Source of the DNA: Pleurodeles waltl | Taxonomy: Eukaryota; Chordata; Amphibia; Caudata; Salamandridae | Length of the DNA: 64,000 nucleotides | Reading direction: 5' to 3' | NCBI RefSeq assembly: GCF_031143425.1 | Contig: NC_090445.1 | Location: forward strand, 1,193,966,691 to 1,194,030,690 | Shown: one piece after another, positions 1 to 12,220 of the stretch | Layout: each line of letters begins with the position of its first letter | Numbering within the stretch: position 1 is the first letter of the stretch | Translations under genes and position numbers: made by a program | The notes under the pieces: generated by a model | Database searches by the model: none | What the model was told of the DNA's origin: nothing | Seen by the model: only the letters and a program-made list of their open reading frames with translations

Positions 1-209
1 GTCTTGAGTGGTGTTATCTGAGGATATCTAGCTTTCTTTCAAGGTGGATCTTGGATCAAGGCATGGGGTTTTTAAGGAGGCTGTTTGTTTGGAGTTTATG
101 GATCTTTTGAGGCCAATTACTAGGGAAATGGTCACCAGCATGGGAGGTCTGAAATCCAATATTGGTCTTCGTCCATATTGCAGACTTCGCTAAGGTCTGG
201 AGAACCTTA
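1..209. other. unassigned DNA
   Basis: No gene, repeat unit or element end was recognised in this short stretch. It ends where the inverted-repeat element at 210 begins. Confidence 0.5.
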
Positions 210-738
210 GGGGCATATTTACAAGCCCCTAGTGCCACCTTGTGCCACCACAGCATAATTTTTCTGGACGCTAAGACAGCGCTAAGTGGCTTTTACCCCG
301 TGCCATATTTACAAACTGGTGCAATGCTTGCATTGCGCCACGTTGCAACTCCTTGCGCCACATTATGTCTGTGTCAGTCAATGTATTCAAGGGGGGCATT
401 ATGATGCAGGGAGGCCCGAAAAAAGGTGCAGGGAAATTTACATTTCGCTGCGCCATTTTTTCATCATTTTTAATGCCTGCTCAGAGCAGGCGTTAAAAAT
501 ATGCACCCATTTTAACCAATGAGCTTCCATGTGCTTTGCTGCACTAGTGTCAAAATTTGATGCTAGTGCAGCAAAGCGCCACAATAGCATACATTTTTTT
601 TATGCTATTACCCTAACGACCGCCACGGTGCGCCGTATTGTAAATATGGGGAACCATGGTGTCACTAGGTGGAGCAGGGGCAACGAAACAAAAGTGGTGC
701 ATCTGGACCGATGTGCCACTTTCTTGTAAATATGCCCC
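210..738. mobile_element. MITE-like element with 16-bp terminal inverted repeats
   Basis: The stretch opens with GGGGCATATTTACAAG (210-225) and closes with its exact reverse complement (723-738). Inside are several imperfect hairpins. One has 22-bp arms at 533-554 and 556-577 around a single-base loop, with two mismatches. Another has about 15-bp arms around 466-495. There is no transposase-like reading frame, so a non-autonomous DNA transposon is the natural reading. The flanking bases (TTA on the left, ATA on the right) do not form a clean target duplication, so the superfamily is not fixed. The word CATATTTACAA recurs inside (about 305-315), suggesting nested or duplicated ends. Confidence 0.7.
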
Positions 739-1859
739 ATAGTCTCTGGAGTCAAAGTCTGTTGGAGTGAGAATTACTGTGCTCTGCTGTTAATAGGCCT
801 CCCTACTATGTCCCATGCACCCCAACCCTCAAATTGTCATCGAATATGAATCTTTTGAGGTTTCGGTGCCCAAACCTATTAGGAACTCAGTAAAAGCCCT
901 GGCGTTGCATGATGGCAGTGTGCACACCTTCTGCCTCTTCTGTGACAAATACTCTTTTCACAAGGAAAGGAACTGCATGCCGGAGAGGCAGACTGAAGTT
1001 ACAGACTATGCGGGTCGTACTACAGGAACTTTGCAAGAAGTGGGCAAAGTTTATCTGCCCAAATAAAATCTTCCCCCATGACCCGTATCCAAGCTCTTCG
1101 GTCTGACCTGTTATGGCTTGATATGCTCAAAGCCGGACATCAGTATTTCAATCCCGAATCTCTAAAATAGAAATATCTCGAGGTGCAGTTTAAATGTAGC
1201 ATTCGAAAAGCATCCAAACCAGATGATGGGAAAAACAATCTGAGGTGGAGTTGGTAGTTCAGTGGAGGCTTCGCTAACAAATACTACAGTATCTCCGCTT
1301 CCGGCAATCGTTGCACATTAAACATTCCCTGAGATAGGCAAAAGATTTATCAGTGACAGGTGGGGATAGCTGGAGCAATATTGCATATTCATTTTGAGCT
1401 TCTTCGTATCATTCGTGACTACATACCTTTCTCCTCTTGGCTTGCTTCCCTTTTCCAGCTGAAATAAAATTCCACTTCATCTTTATTGCCTTATTTCTTG
1501 CTTAATTCTCTTCACGTATCTATCTATCCTTAGTAGCCAACCCAGAACCTTTGTTCAGTAGTCGCGCCGCAAACCTGTTGTTTACAGGAGTTGTGTGCGG
1601 TGGACAATTTCGGGGGAGTGCTGGCAGAGGGGCGCTCTCCACGGCCGTAGGTGCCCTCAAATCCTATCCATGGGCCCAAGGCCCATGCCCAATTGACTTT
1701 GCTGTGCGACCCTTCCCAGCCTGGGAGGTTAGGAGCCACTTTTGGTACAGGGGAGCCACTGGGCTGTGGAAAGCTGTACGCGACCCCCAAGAGGTGAACA
1801 CTGGACCGTATGGAGTGCCTGCCCAAGTCAAAAAGGAAGATCTTCCTGGAGTCATTCAG
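739..1859. other. unassigned DNA, no gene recognised
   Basis: Only short open frames occur here (up to about 130 codons at 1551-1940) and none shows a recognisable domain. About 1240-1270 has a weak resemblance to a tRNA A box, but no B box follows. I see no confident repeat or gene. Confidence 0.5.
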
Positions 1860-2290
1860 AAGTCATCCATGACTTCAGCTGGGCTATTCCTGCAATTGTA
1901 TGGTGTAGTCATCCCAAGCCATCCTGAAGTATCCATATAGGGCAAAATATTTAAATGACATGACTCTAGAGTCATCAGAGAACTACTCCAGGATGATGAT
2001 ATGATTACTTCAAGGTCATGATCATTTGCTACTGCAGGATGGTCATCCGATTACTTCAGTGGAAAATATGCGATGATCGTTTACTACTCAAGGATGATCC
2101 CCTGATGACTTCCTTGGAAAATGTGTGATTATATTTAACTACTGTATGATGGCTTCATAACAACTAGGGGATGAGAAAATATTAGTTCATGGTTACTACA
2201 TGAAAACTAGCGGATGGGCACAGATTACTTCTTAATGACTTTGTGACTACAGGATGTAGCTTTATTACTTCACTTTAACTCTGTGTGTGC
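1860..2290. repeat. degenerate GATGA/GATTACTTC-type repeats
   Basis: The words GGATGAT, GTCATCC, GATTACTTC and GGAAAAT recur at irregular spacing of roughly 55-60 bases (about 1985-2160). This looks like a decayed tandem repeat. The motif content resembles, in the opposite orientation, the repeat at 51850-52370. No coding potential is visible. Confidence 0.45.
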
Positions 2291-3540
2291 TTGTGAGTAG
2301 GTGTTAAGAGTTCCAGTACGATTCAAGGTCAATGTGTGAAAGTAATTTTCTGTGATTTATAGGTCTCCTTCCCACGGTTGTTCCAGTAGACTAACAGCAC
2401 TGGAGAGCACTGTTAAGCACAAACATAGATGCCCTCAATTAGTGTATGTCAGATACCTTCCGGACAATGTTATGGTAATACTACAATTCTAGTAACTATT
2501 ACCGCAACAGCTCACTGTGATTACTGTAGATGTAAAATAAAATGAGGAATAACATACAGAAATCTCATTGCCGTACACCATTCCCAATTTAAAGGAGTTT
2601 GCACCAGTGTTCAGTGATTTATAGTATCTTGTTTCTCTAAATTGAAACTATCGTGCTAATTTCATCCTTGCGGTAGAGCAGCACTGTGAGGAGGTATGGG
2701 TGAGGTGCTGATAAGTGATGCAAATGGACTTCCTTTGAGTTCTGAGTGGTGTAAGTGTGTGATTTACTCAATGCTGTAAAGTGACAGTTGAGAACTTCAT
2801 TGTGAATGGCTTTGGGTGGTCAATTGTGAGTCTGTTGGTTTGCACATTTACATTAGTGTGTTTGTGAGTGACAAGTGTGAGTGGAGAAACGAGAATGATG
2901 ACGAGATTGAGGGGAATTTCAGTGCCTGTAGATGAGTAGCTGGATTAGAATGATGTGAATCTTTGAGTTGATAAGCATGGGTTGTGTCGTATGTGGGTGT
3001 CTGTTGTGAAGAGGTGGTGTTCAAAGTAACTGAAACACAGTGAGTGATAAAGCACAGATGAGGGTAAGGACTATGAGCATCCGAGGAAAATGGTGGTCTT
3101 GCCACTGGCTGTTTGATGTAAATGGTGTTGCGTTGTTATGGGGAATAAAAGGTTTGAGTAGCATCAGTGGTTGCAAGTGAGAGTAGTGTACCAAGTGGCA
3201 CTGCAAGTATCTCTTGGCAAGGGTGGATTTATTAAGTTGTGCTGCAAGTGGCACTGTATTAGTATGGCATGATGGCACAAGTGACAGGCTTATCTTAAAT
3301 TGCTGTAGGTGAATGGGTATTAAGCATGATGTTGGTGATTGATTGTGGAGCTATTGGCAGTGCAAGTGTTTCACGAGTGGTTGCCAGTATGGCATGCACT
3401 GAATTGTGTCCTAAATCACAGTGGGCAAATGGTATTAACCTTGTTGTTAATCTTTGAGTAAGAATAGGTTTTAAGTGCAATTGGATGTTAAACTAGCAGA
3501 TACATGTTGTGAGAGGATATTCATGTGGAAAGTCTATGCC
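2291..3540. repeat. TG-rich low-complexity DNA with short recurring words
   Basis: The + strand is rich in TGTGAGTG, AAGTGGCACTG and GTATGGCA words, most densely at 2680-3480. AAGTGGCACTG appears twice within about 60 bases near 3200-3255. I could not define a regular unit. It grades into the purine-rich array downstream. The minus-strand open frames here reflect base composition, not genes. Confidence 0.35.
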
Positions 3541-5857
3541 GGTAGCTGAGGGGAGAGAGGAGATAAATGTAGTGTGGACAAAAAAAAAGCACGGGACAGA
3601 AGATAGGCGGCATTTAAAGAATGAACATGTGTAAAGTTACGTCCTGTTTGTAGATGGTGGAACAGTACACAACTGGATCCACAATATGGCATGAGAAATG
3701 TGTTGTGCAAAGCAGATTAGGATATGCAATGAGGAGAATGCTTGTAAAGAGTGCAGGCCATAGTGGGTGTTGAAAGTGGATATGGAGAGCTTATGTGAAG
3801 ATCAGATCTAAAGTATAGGCTGGCATCTGGGCAGCAGATCCAAGATTAAAATGGAAAGGGCTTTTGGAGGCTACATCAGAGAAGTGTAGAGTCAGTGGAT
3901 AATTAGTGAACATGGAAAGTTCATACTGAGGGAGATGAGTGGATGTGGAAGGTGTTAGCCACCATTTAAGTATGGAGAGTACTTAAATGATGGCTAACAC
4001 ATGGACTGCGTTATCAGTGGGTGTTATGGGGAGAGTGGTATACTTTGTGGAGGCATGATGTAGACCCTAGATAGAAAATGTAAAGGGCAGAAATCCAGTG
4101 AGTACAGGATTTGGCAAATACAGAGGGTGGAGAGTGAACATGATACACAGTAAGCCTAAGTGGTATGGGAAGAGTAGCTTAAGATGTTGAAAACAGATGT
4201 ATAGGGTGCAGAGAGGATATGCAACTTGGAGGGTGGATGCATAGGGCTTACGTTGGATGTGAGATGAACAGAAGTAGAGGGCTGATATATAGTTTGGATC
4301 ATGGATGACGACTAGTAGTGCAAGTGCAGGGCAGAAAACATGAATGGTGGAGATGAAACATGGAAAATAAAGAGCGAGTGTGGAGAGCACAAGTACTGAG
4401 TGTAGTACTCATGTGGACATACCTGATGGAGAGTGGATGGAATACGTGGAGTAGAGTATTTAGCGGGCGTGGTGTGAAGATGTGGACAGTGAAACATGGA
4501 GAGGAGATGAGGGCTGTGGAGTGCAGATGTACAGGGTGAAAATAGATGTAGAACCTGCACAGCCAATGTAGAAAGAAGGATGTGACTCGTGCATTGGATG
4601 TAGAAGGTGGAGGGCGCATGTACAAGTTGAAAAAGTATAGAGGGAGTGAAGAGGGAAGTAGTGGGTGGAGAGTATGTAGATGGAGATAGCAAGTGATGAG
4701 TGGACCGAGTTCAAGGAGGGTAAAACATGTATCTTGAGGTTGGACAGCATATGTAAAGGGTGGCAAGCACAATTTTGGAGTGTGCATGTGCAGGTTGGAC
4801 AGCAGATGTGGAGGATGAGTATGCCGGGGTAAAGAGCACATGAGAACCATAGAGAAACCATGGACAGTAGAAGGAGCCCACAAGCAGTAGAGAGAGCCCA
4901 CTTGCAGTAGAGGAAGCACACAGAGAAGGTGGGGAGGAAACACACTCATGGGTAGGTTGGAATGGACATGGGCAGAATGAAATACACATAGGCAGGGTGG
5001 GCATTCATGGTGGATGCATATGTTGGGATGAAGATATGGAGAACAGTTGTACAGAGTGGAAAGTCAAGCGGAGGAAGGAGGGTACATACAGGATGAAGAG
5101 GGCACGTTGAGGATGGGGAGTGGATGTACAGCAGACAGCACATGTGGAGTTCTTACAGTAGATATACTGGGTTGAGAACAAATGTACATGGATAAGAGCA
5201 GATGGGTGTATGTCAAGGCTAGAGACCAAATTCACATGGAGGATAAAGAGCGTGGGCAGTAGAAGTAAAGGGCCAAAAGCATGTGTAAGTCACTGATATG
5301 GTATGCAGAGAGATAATGGAGGAAGTTGAGTGTGTATAGGCAATGAACATTGTGGAAAGCAGAGGTGTGAATTGGAGACTGGACAGAGAGTGCACAATAA
5401 ATGTACAGATTTAACAATATATGAAGGGTGAGGAGAGGACATGGATTATTGAGATAGCACATGATACATGAATTTAGATTATGTAGAAGGTAGTTAGAAG
5501 ACATGCAGCAGTCATATTTGCGGCAAAACAGTGTGAAGCAGATGATCAGAGCCGCAAGTTGATATACTGTGTGGCAAGGAGGTTTGAGTGTGGAAGTGGA
5601 ATAAAAATACAGAACTCTGACTGTGGATGTATAGGGTGAAGAGAGATAGAGCCTACATCACAGATGTAGTGAGATGGAATGAAAACAGTTATGGAGAAAG
5701 GGTGTGACCAAAGTGGATGTATAGGATAGCGTGCATTTTGTAAATGGAGAGCATACAGACAGGGTGGAAAGTGTAGGTGTTAGTTAGAGAGTGCATGTAG
5801 AGTGTTCGGCATGCACATAGTGTTCAGATGCATGTACAGGGCATAAAGTGGACATAG
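3541..5857. repeat. degenerate purine-rich minisatellite, segment 1
   Basis: Variants of GTGGAGAGCA, ATGTACAGGGTG and GGATGTAGAGG follow each other with strong divergence. The unit is short (roughly 20-45 bases) and irregular. The + strand is rich in G and A, which produces long stop-free stretches on the minus strand. The same words resume at 16804, 27693, 36640 and 37401, each time next to an inserted element, so this is probably one original array now in pieces. Confidence 0.65.
3953..3999. repeat. 20-bp-arm hairpin inside the minisatellite
   Basis: The left arm (3953-3972) and right arm (3980-3999) are reverse complements at 19 of 20 positions, separated by the 7-base loop TGGAGAG. It stands out because the surrounding array is asymmetric. 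It may be the footprint of a small insertion or a template-switch event. Confidence 0.7.
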
Positions 5858-5911
5858 GTTCCCGTATACGGAAAAGAACCGCCAGAGGAAGGTCCTTCAC
5901 CTACCTCGCGG
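5858..5911 (+). pseudogene. LINE (L2/CR1-type) RT C-terminus, upstream part
   Basis: This short piece encodes, in one frame, the stretch just before the conserved C-terminal tryptophan motif of L2/CR1-type LINE proteins (residues RSFTYLAA). The frame continues at 16649 on the other side of ERV1 once one copy of the GCGG duplication is discounted. The LINE is 5'-truncated, as is usual for this group. It marks the exact site into which ERV1 inserted. Confidence 0.65.
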
Positions 5912-6898
5912 TGTTGTGGAGCCATTTTAGTTATAGCTCCATGCACGTTATTTTAACACACTAGGCCGCTGTACACTTTAACCTAGATATATTTTATTCA
6001 GCTTCGCTTTATTATTATTACAATAACCATTTTTACGGTTGTGTTTTATTTTCATCTATTTAACTGTTTTTGACTAAGCCAGCACTCTGTTCTCAAACAA
6101 GACATTCTTGATCTCTCTGTGCTTCATTCAAGGCTGCAGCTCGGTACATTGCCGGTGAACGTGGTAGAAGTTTAGTCTCCAACATTCTTGAAAATACACA
6201 TCCTTACGTAGGGACATTTTCTCCGAACATCAGCTGTGTTATTATATAAACATATCCTTGTCCCTTACACGTTAGAGGGAAATTCCAGCCAGGGAACCAC
6301 GACTGTATGCTGATTGCTGAATGCTTCGCTACAGATGCTAACGCAGACCACAGGCCTTTGCTCAGGTATGGGGGTTGATGTCTTCCCAGGGGAACTTGAA
6401 AGGCAGAATTAGAGCTTAACATGCTGTGCTCAATTACCACCTAGTTAGGAAATAGTCCATTGATCATAGTGACAATATGATAGCGTTGTTTTTATGCTTC
6501 ACTCTTGCGTCACAATTTTAATACTGTCATGTTGTGTTGCCCTGGTTATTGCAGCTCACGCTTTGCTATCTAAGATGCATGTGTTTTATTAAACTCATTA
6601 TTGAAACATATACTGACTCTGTTTGTCATTTATATATGAGACTGAATAGTAGATGAGAGAACCGGATGCGACCTGAGTGAGCACGACTTCCCTGAGAAGC
6701 CTAGAATGTCATGCGCTTGGCTGCCAAGTCATGACTATCTTTTGGTAGAGATGAGGCACTGCTAGTTAGCCGGAGCAAAACCCGGATTGGAGTGACAGGT
6801 GTCACCGGTAATGGGTTGGACTCAGTCTCTCACACCGCGGGTGATTCTGCCGCTCAAAATCCAGTAGTCTCATTAGAATAATGAGAGCCTACACGACA
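5912..6898 (+). repeat. ERV1 5' LTR
   Basis: It begins TGTTGTGGAGCC and ends CGACA. It matches 15668-16644 along its length, with scattered substitutions, a roughly 10-base insertion near 5950 and a few small indels. The target duplication GCGG lies immediately upstream. Confidence 0.85.
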
Positions 6899-6916
6899 TG
6901 GCGCCGCCAACGTTTG
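6899..6916 (+). other. ERV1 primer-binding site (tRNA-Lys1,2-like)
   Basis: TGGCGCC directly abuts the LTR end, followed by GCCAACGTTTG. The start and the CAACGT core match the 3' end of tRNA-Lys1,2, with what looks like a two-base insertion. Lys1,2 priming is used by foamy viruses, among others. Confidence 0.6.
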
Positions 6917-7127
6917 GTCAGGCTCTAATTTTCGGGTCCTCTGGAGTATCTCTGTCTCATTATATATAATGACGCCTCAATACAGTATGCGGAGACATCC
7001 GTGGTACTGAGGATTTCCACCCCAGCTGCGTAGGCTATCCTATTTGCAGCTGGAGGTTGTTCAAGCTTGAACTTTAAAAGGAAAGCCCTACTTGGTGTGC
7101 CTTCTCTGATATTATAGTGTCACTATA

Positions 7128-8536
7128 ATGGCAAATCCACAGCAGGTACTAATAGCGGTTAATATGAGACAACCTCTAACTGCACCTTTATTAGCGAATC
7201 GCCGAACGGCCCAGGGGGGTCCCGTCACATTTGTGGTGGATGCCCATGCAGCTTATAGAACAGAACTTTTCTATTCTTGGGTCACATTCCCAGCAGTACA
7301 TTTCACCATTATACACCTGCAAATGTGCCTGGACAATACAGAGCATATGCATATTTAGAAATACCTTTATCTTATCAAGAACATAATAATTGGCTTGATG
7401 GCGCCCTACCCCACACAATTTTACCAGTAAGGTTAGGTTGTCTATAAGTAATGATGGTCCTACCTGGCCTTTATTGGCCACCTATACACCACATCCTGCA
7501 GTTGCAAATTTAGCGGTAGCTGAGGTTCGTCGTTTATATACTGAATTACTAGCGATATATAGACGATTAGTACAATTTGTAATGCAAACACTAAATACAA
7601 ACCCAGCACGTGCTGCTCCAGCACATCCACATGCAGCAACACCAGGTATACATCCTGCAACTGTACATTCGATCATTGGTAAAGTACCTGCCAAACGGGA
7701 GGAAACTCAGTTTTGGTAAGCACAAAAAATTAATGCGCTGGAGGCAATATTTCCCCATACGGGACCTCAGGATAAACATAGAATATTAACAATGTGCTTG
7801 CCCTTTGGGATGGTCCCTACAGTAGATAACTGTAATACCTGGGGCACAGTATTTGCCGCGCTCTATACAACCGCACATGGTTCACCGACACTTGCCAATT
7901 TACTGGAGGTGTTGAAACAAATTCAAGATGAGTATGGGGCTGCCCTGGCCCTAGATTTGGGGATGCAATTGATGGGCAATTTTGCCACAGTATCCTCAAT
8001 CATCTTAAAGAATCTTAAAGGGGAAGCGGTAGCGCTTGCAGTGTGCATGCAGCTCTGTGACGTTCCTCAACAGGATCAGGAACGAGAACTTCCTAAAATA
8101 ATCGCAGACACCTATTCTAGTATCGATTGAGATAGTTTATGGGCCAGACCATCTAAACCACAATTTCAGGGTAAATCGAGTAAGCACCAGAGGGTAATAA
8201 GAAACACTGGGATAAAAAGCAACAAACTCCTAAAAAAGAGAGGGGCGAATCTCTACGTATGGAGACCCCGCAGAAATAGATATAATCTCAGAAATAGAGA
8301 TAATATAAAAACGCCTGATAGATATCAATATACTGATACACGCCAATCTCGTTCCTTTCAGGACTCATCGGAAAAACGAAATGAGAGAGGTGGGCGATCA
8401 GAGCGAAGGACAGAGTACGTGAAACCGAAACAGGAATCACAATGCTCTTCGGAGGCTTCTGTTAAAAAGGAAGACAAACCCACCCAACAAAGACCACAAT
8501 TCAAAAAGAAAAAGGTGGCAGAAGTCGCAGTCTGAC
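7128..8536 (+). pseudogene. gag: ERV1 gag (broken)
   Basis: Gag is the structural polyprotein of virus particles. The likely start is the ATG at 7128. The frame then breaks at least twice. A capsid-like part runs in one frame from 7438 to about 8130 with an in-frame stop at 7717-7719. The 8150-8530 part encodes a very basic tail rich in R, K, Q and S, with no Cys-His knuckle. A knuckle-free, arginine-rich nucleocapsid region is typical of foamy viruses. I do not see a clear late-domain motif. The boundaries are inferred from neighbouring protease and LTR positions. Confidence 0.6.
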
Positions 8537-9623
8537 ATGCTACTCAGGAAGAGGATCCTCTTGAAAAACAAGAAATGGGCACTAGCACTGCTAGACAGCG
8601 CAGCAGAGGTCACAATAGTTCGCCAGAATCTTCTAGAGCATCTGGAGGTGAAAGCAACTGATGCCTTTATACAAGTAGAAACTGCGGACATGCGTGTCTC
8701 CACGCCTGATAGGGTGTATAAAGTAACACTACAGTCAGAAGGAGACACTGAATGCATAATAGATGCAATCTTTTGGGATCACGTGGTGAACATATATGAT
8801 GTTTTGTTGGCCGAACAAGATTGGCCACCTGAATTTGTCCGTACCCGACCACATGGAGAAGATGTAATTAAGCCTTCCTTCTCGCCCCTTGTTCCAGGGG
8901 AACTCGCCGAATCCTATTCCATTGAATGGGCTTTGGCACAAGCACCTGCATTATACCAAAATTACGTAGGATGGGATCAAGAATCCCCCTACCATGTAAT
9001 TCCAATTAAAAGTGAACCTCAACCGTAACCGCAGTATCCTATAAAACATGAAGCAAAAGCACCGGTGAGAGAAATACTTGCGCAATTAGAGTACCAGGGC
9101 ATAATTGAACCCTGTGTCTCCCAAATGAATAATCCATTTTTCCCAGTGGCTAAGCCAGACCATTCATATAGAATAGTCTTAGACTACAGACATTTAAACA
9201 GTCATACACGCACTTATGCTATACAAAATTCACATAGGACAGCACTAATGAACAATATAGTGCGAAAAAAAAATACAAAACAACACTGGACATTTCCAAT
9301 GTTTTTTCTGCCAGAATATAGCGCCTGAGAGTAGAGACTTAACAAGTTTCAGTGCACTAGGCTCTCAGAAACAATTCTGTCATTTACCTCAAGGGTATAA
9401 GAACAGCCCAGGACTGTTTGCAGATCGTGTTAAAGCAATTTTGCATGAGCTTGACCCTGAAGCATTGTCCTATGTAGATGAGATATATCTTACGGATGAT
9501 GAATTGCTACAGCATTTAAGACGGGTAGCCCGCATTGTTGTCGGATTTGCTGAATTTGGTTACAAATTCAACTTTAAAAAAAACAAAAATCGCCTTCCTC
9601 AGCGTCCTGTTCCTGGGATATGA
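8537..9623 (+). pseudogene. pol: ERV1 protease and reverse transcriptase palm (broken)
   Basis: The protease motif is LLDSAAEVTIV near 8580-8610, where many retroviruses have DTGA or DSGA. The RT fingers follow (IIEPC, NPFFPVAKP, YRIVLDYRHLN at 9100-9200). An in-frame stop lies at 9026-9028 and the frame is lost after about 9290. The PQGYKNSP motif and the catalytic loop follow in another frame at about 9390-9500. The loop reads YVDE instead of YVDD, so the second catalytic aspartate is replaced by glutamate. Reverse transcription from this copy is not expected. Confidence 0.75.
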
Positions 9624-9668
9624 GCTGTAAAGTGAAGGAAGGAGCATAGTGGTACAATTCTTAGAGAA

Positions 9669-10940
9669 ATGCACACAGTTACAACCACCAAATACGATAA
9701 AAAACTCCAATCTCTATTGGGTTTCCTAAATTTTGGCAGAATTTACATTCCAGATTATGCTACACGCATAAAACCTTTATATGATCTAATACGTCCCGAT
9801 TTTTCAAGTAAATTCTGGACAATTGAATATACACGCATTCTTCGAGAGTTGCAAACAGACATGCTTGCAGCACAACACTTACACACGAGGGACAACAAAA
9901 CACACTTGGTCATCAGAGTAATAGCTGGGGCCATCGGTTTCACCTATGTGACATTCAATGAGGTGAGACAGTCCAGAATGCATACAAATCCCACTTATAT
10001 TCAGCAGCAGAACAACGCTTTGCTCCCACAGAGAAAATTCTCACTGCTGTGCAGATGGCTGTCATTAAAGAAAGACCTCCTGCCCAAGGAAAACACATAA
10101 TTGTTGTTTCTCCGATCCCAGCCCTAGAGGCTGTTACAAAAGCTAGCATTCCAAACGCAAAAGCATTACATCCACGTTGGATACAATGGGCTACGTCTCT
10201 GACAGCCACTAATGTAGACTACATTTTTGACCCAAAGTTACAAACTCAAGAATTTTTACAATACGAAATAGAATACCCAGTTCCAGCAAATACATTGCCC
10301 ATTGAACAATATCATAGAGTCATGTACACCGATGGCTCAGCACAACCTGCAATTGGTACTACACACCAATATTCTGCTGTTTGCGCAGTCGTAAGTGGCT
10401 ACATGGAGGGCGATACATTTTGTAATCTACATACCTTTACGCAAACCCTAGGGGATTGCACAGCACAGTTGGCAGAACTTAAAGCTCTGCTGATGGCACT
10501 GGAACACATGGATCCTGCACAGCCTACGCTGATTGTTTGTGATTCATATTATTGTGTCCAGTCCTTTAATGAATACCTGCATTATTGGCACCAGAATGGG
10601 TTCAGAGATTCATGGGTTCAGAGATTCCAAAGGCAACACCATCAAACACAGACTGTTGTGGGGGAAAGTAGCAGATCTGAAAGAGACGCTACCAAATGTC
10701 CACGTTGTACATACACTTAGACACCAGCTTGTTGGGATACACGTTGCTGGAAATACATTGGCTGATGAAGCCGCAAAGTCAGCAGTGGCTGTGGCCGTTG
10801 TAGCTGCAGTGACTCGTTTGAGTTCAAAACCGGACACAGACATTTGGGCTGCCGTGACAGCTATGGATGATGGTACGCCCTATCCTAAAGGATTTCCTAA
10901 CAAGTATCACTACCAAATGGGAGGTATGCTGAAAAGCTGA
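9669..10940 (+). pseudogene. pol: ERV1 RT connection and RNase H (broken)
   Basis: The 9669-10100 frame contains the RT thumb/connection signature (LLGFLNFGRIYIP, then a stretch ending at the usual RNase H linker). The 10049-10720 frame carries RNase H: YTDGSA with the first catalytic Asp at about 10330, the AELKAL glutamate at about 10470, and CDSYYCV with the next Asp at about 10540. The final HVAGNTLADEAAK motif follows in another frame near 10740. Three frames are therefore needed across the domain, and the region is not translatable as one protein. Confidence 0.75.
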
Positions 10941-12054
10941 GGTTAAGATACCAGGCGTAGGGGTACGAGACATTCCAAATAGAGACATAAGACCACAATT
11001 GATTAAAGCAGCGCATGAGGGGGTGGCATCTGCCCATGTTGGTGTGGCGGCTACAATTTCGATCCTGCAGGCCCGTTATCAGTGGCCCGGTCTTTACAAA
11101 GAGATCAAGCAGTATGTCCTTTGTTGTGACATCTGTCAACAACTTAAAATTTCCACTGCCAAGCGCCCGCCGCAGACACCCCTCTTAATTTCAAACAAAC
11201 CGTTACAATGTGTGTACTTGGACCACTGTGGTCCCCTAACACCAGATAGTGCATACAAGTATATTTTAGTCGCTGTTGATTCATGCTCCAGATTTGTATG
11301 GGTGTGACCACAATGCTCGGCTGATGCTCGGACTGTTACTAAAGATTTGCGAGTCTTTATCAGTACATTTGCGGTTGCGGCTTTTCATTCGGACCAGGGC
11401 CTTGCTTTCACCTCAAGGGCATTCAGGGACGCCTTGGCTTCATTGGGGGTCCAACTCCAGTACTCGTCTCCATTTCATCCTGAGGGAAATAGTGTCATGG
11501 GGTGATTAAACCGTGATTTAAAGCAATCCTTAACAGCCAGAGTCTTAGGTACGGGTCGTAGTTGGCTTAACCACCTATATGGAGTCCAGAGAGCACTAAA
11601 TAATCTGCCTAGAAGGTCCCTGGGGGGTTGTTCTTCACGTGAGTGCCTATTCGGAACTCAAATGTATGTTCTGGATCTTGATGGTCCTGGCGTGAAGGCA
11701 GCAGAAACACCCTTTGACATAAATGAATGTGTCACTGTCTTACAGGAATTGCAACAGTTCTGTGATGATAATTCTTCTATCAGTGTCACCTCCACAGGAA
11801 TCAAGGATGTGCCTCTAACATCTACTGGCTGGATTCCCAAAGTTGGGGATCTTGTACGTGAGAAAGTCGCTGTGAAAAAGGAATTTGGCCCTTCCTATCG
11901 AGCACCAGTCTCAGTACTAGGGATACACGGTACTAGAACTGTAATTTTACCACCATTGGCAGGTGCCAAAGAAAATTGTTTTGTCTCCATCGACAATGTC
12001 AAACTTCACCATGTGGCCGATCCTACACAGCCGACTAAGGGGAACATCCCGTAG
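10941..12054 (+). pseudogene. pol: ERV1 integrase (broken)
   Basis: The zinc-binding H-H-C-C arrangement lies at 11010-11140 (AHEG, AHVG, CCDIC). The first catalytic Asp is in YLDHCGPL near 11220. The second is in HSDQGLAF near 11390, in another frame. The position expected for the catalytic Glu, about 11500, is occupied by a stop codon. The C-terminal DNA-binding SH3-like part is open at 11662-12054 (GDLVREKV, then DNVKLHHV). At least two frameshifts separate these parts. Confidence 0.75.
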
Positions 12055-12220
12055 CTCCCGAATCCCTCTCACTACTGGCGAAGAAGTTCCTCTACAAGTC
12101 GTTTATACCAACACCGACACCTCTCCGAGCTTGGGGAGGTTGGAAGATAATCTGGCATTGTTTCCACTAACATCAAACAATTTAGAAATATTTGATCAAG
12201 TCAACTCAACTCCAACATAG

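Noticed and set aside
815..1066. An 83-codon frame in unassigned DNA
   Set aside because: No domain, no conserved motif and no supporting signals. This length is expected by chance.
1240..1330. tRNA-like or SINE-like promoter
   Set aside because: A weak A-box-like word is present, but there is no B box and no tRNA fold.
4299..4949. A 216-codon open frame on the minus strand
   Set aside because: It lies in the purine-rich minisatellite. The predicted product is a low-complexity mix of Leu, Pro, Ser, His and Cys, and several overlapping frames are equally open, so this is a composition artefact.
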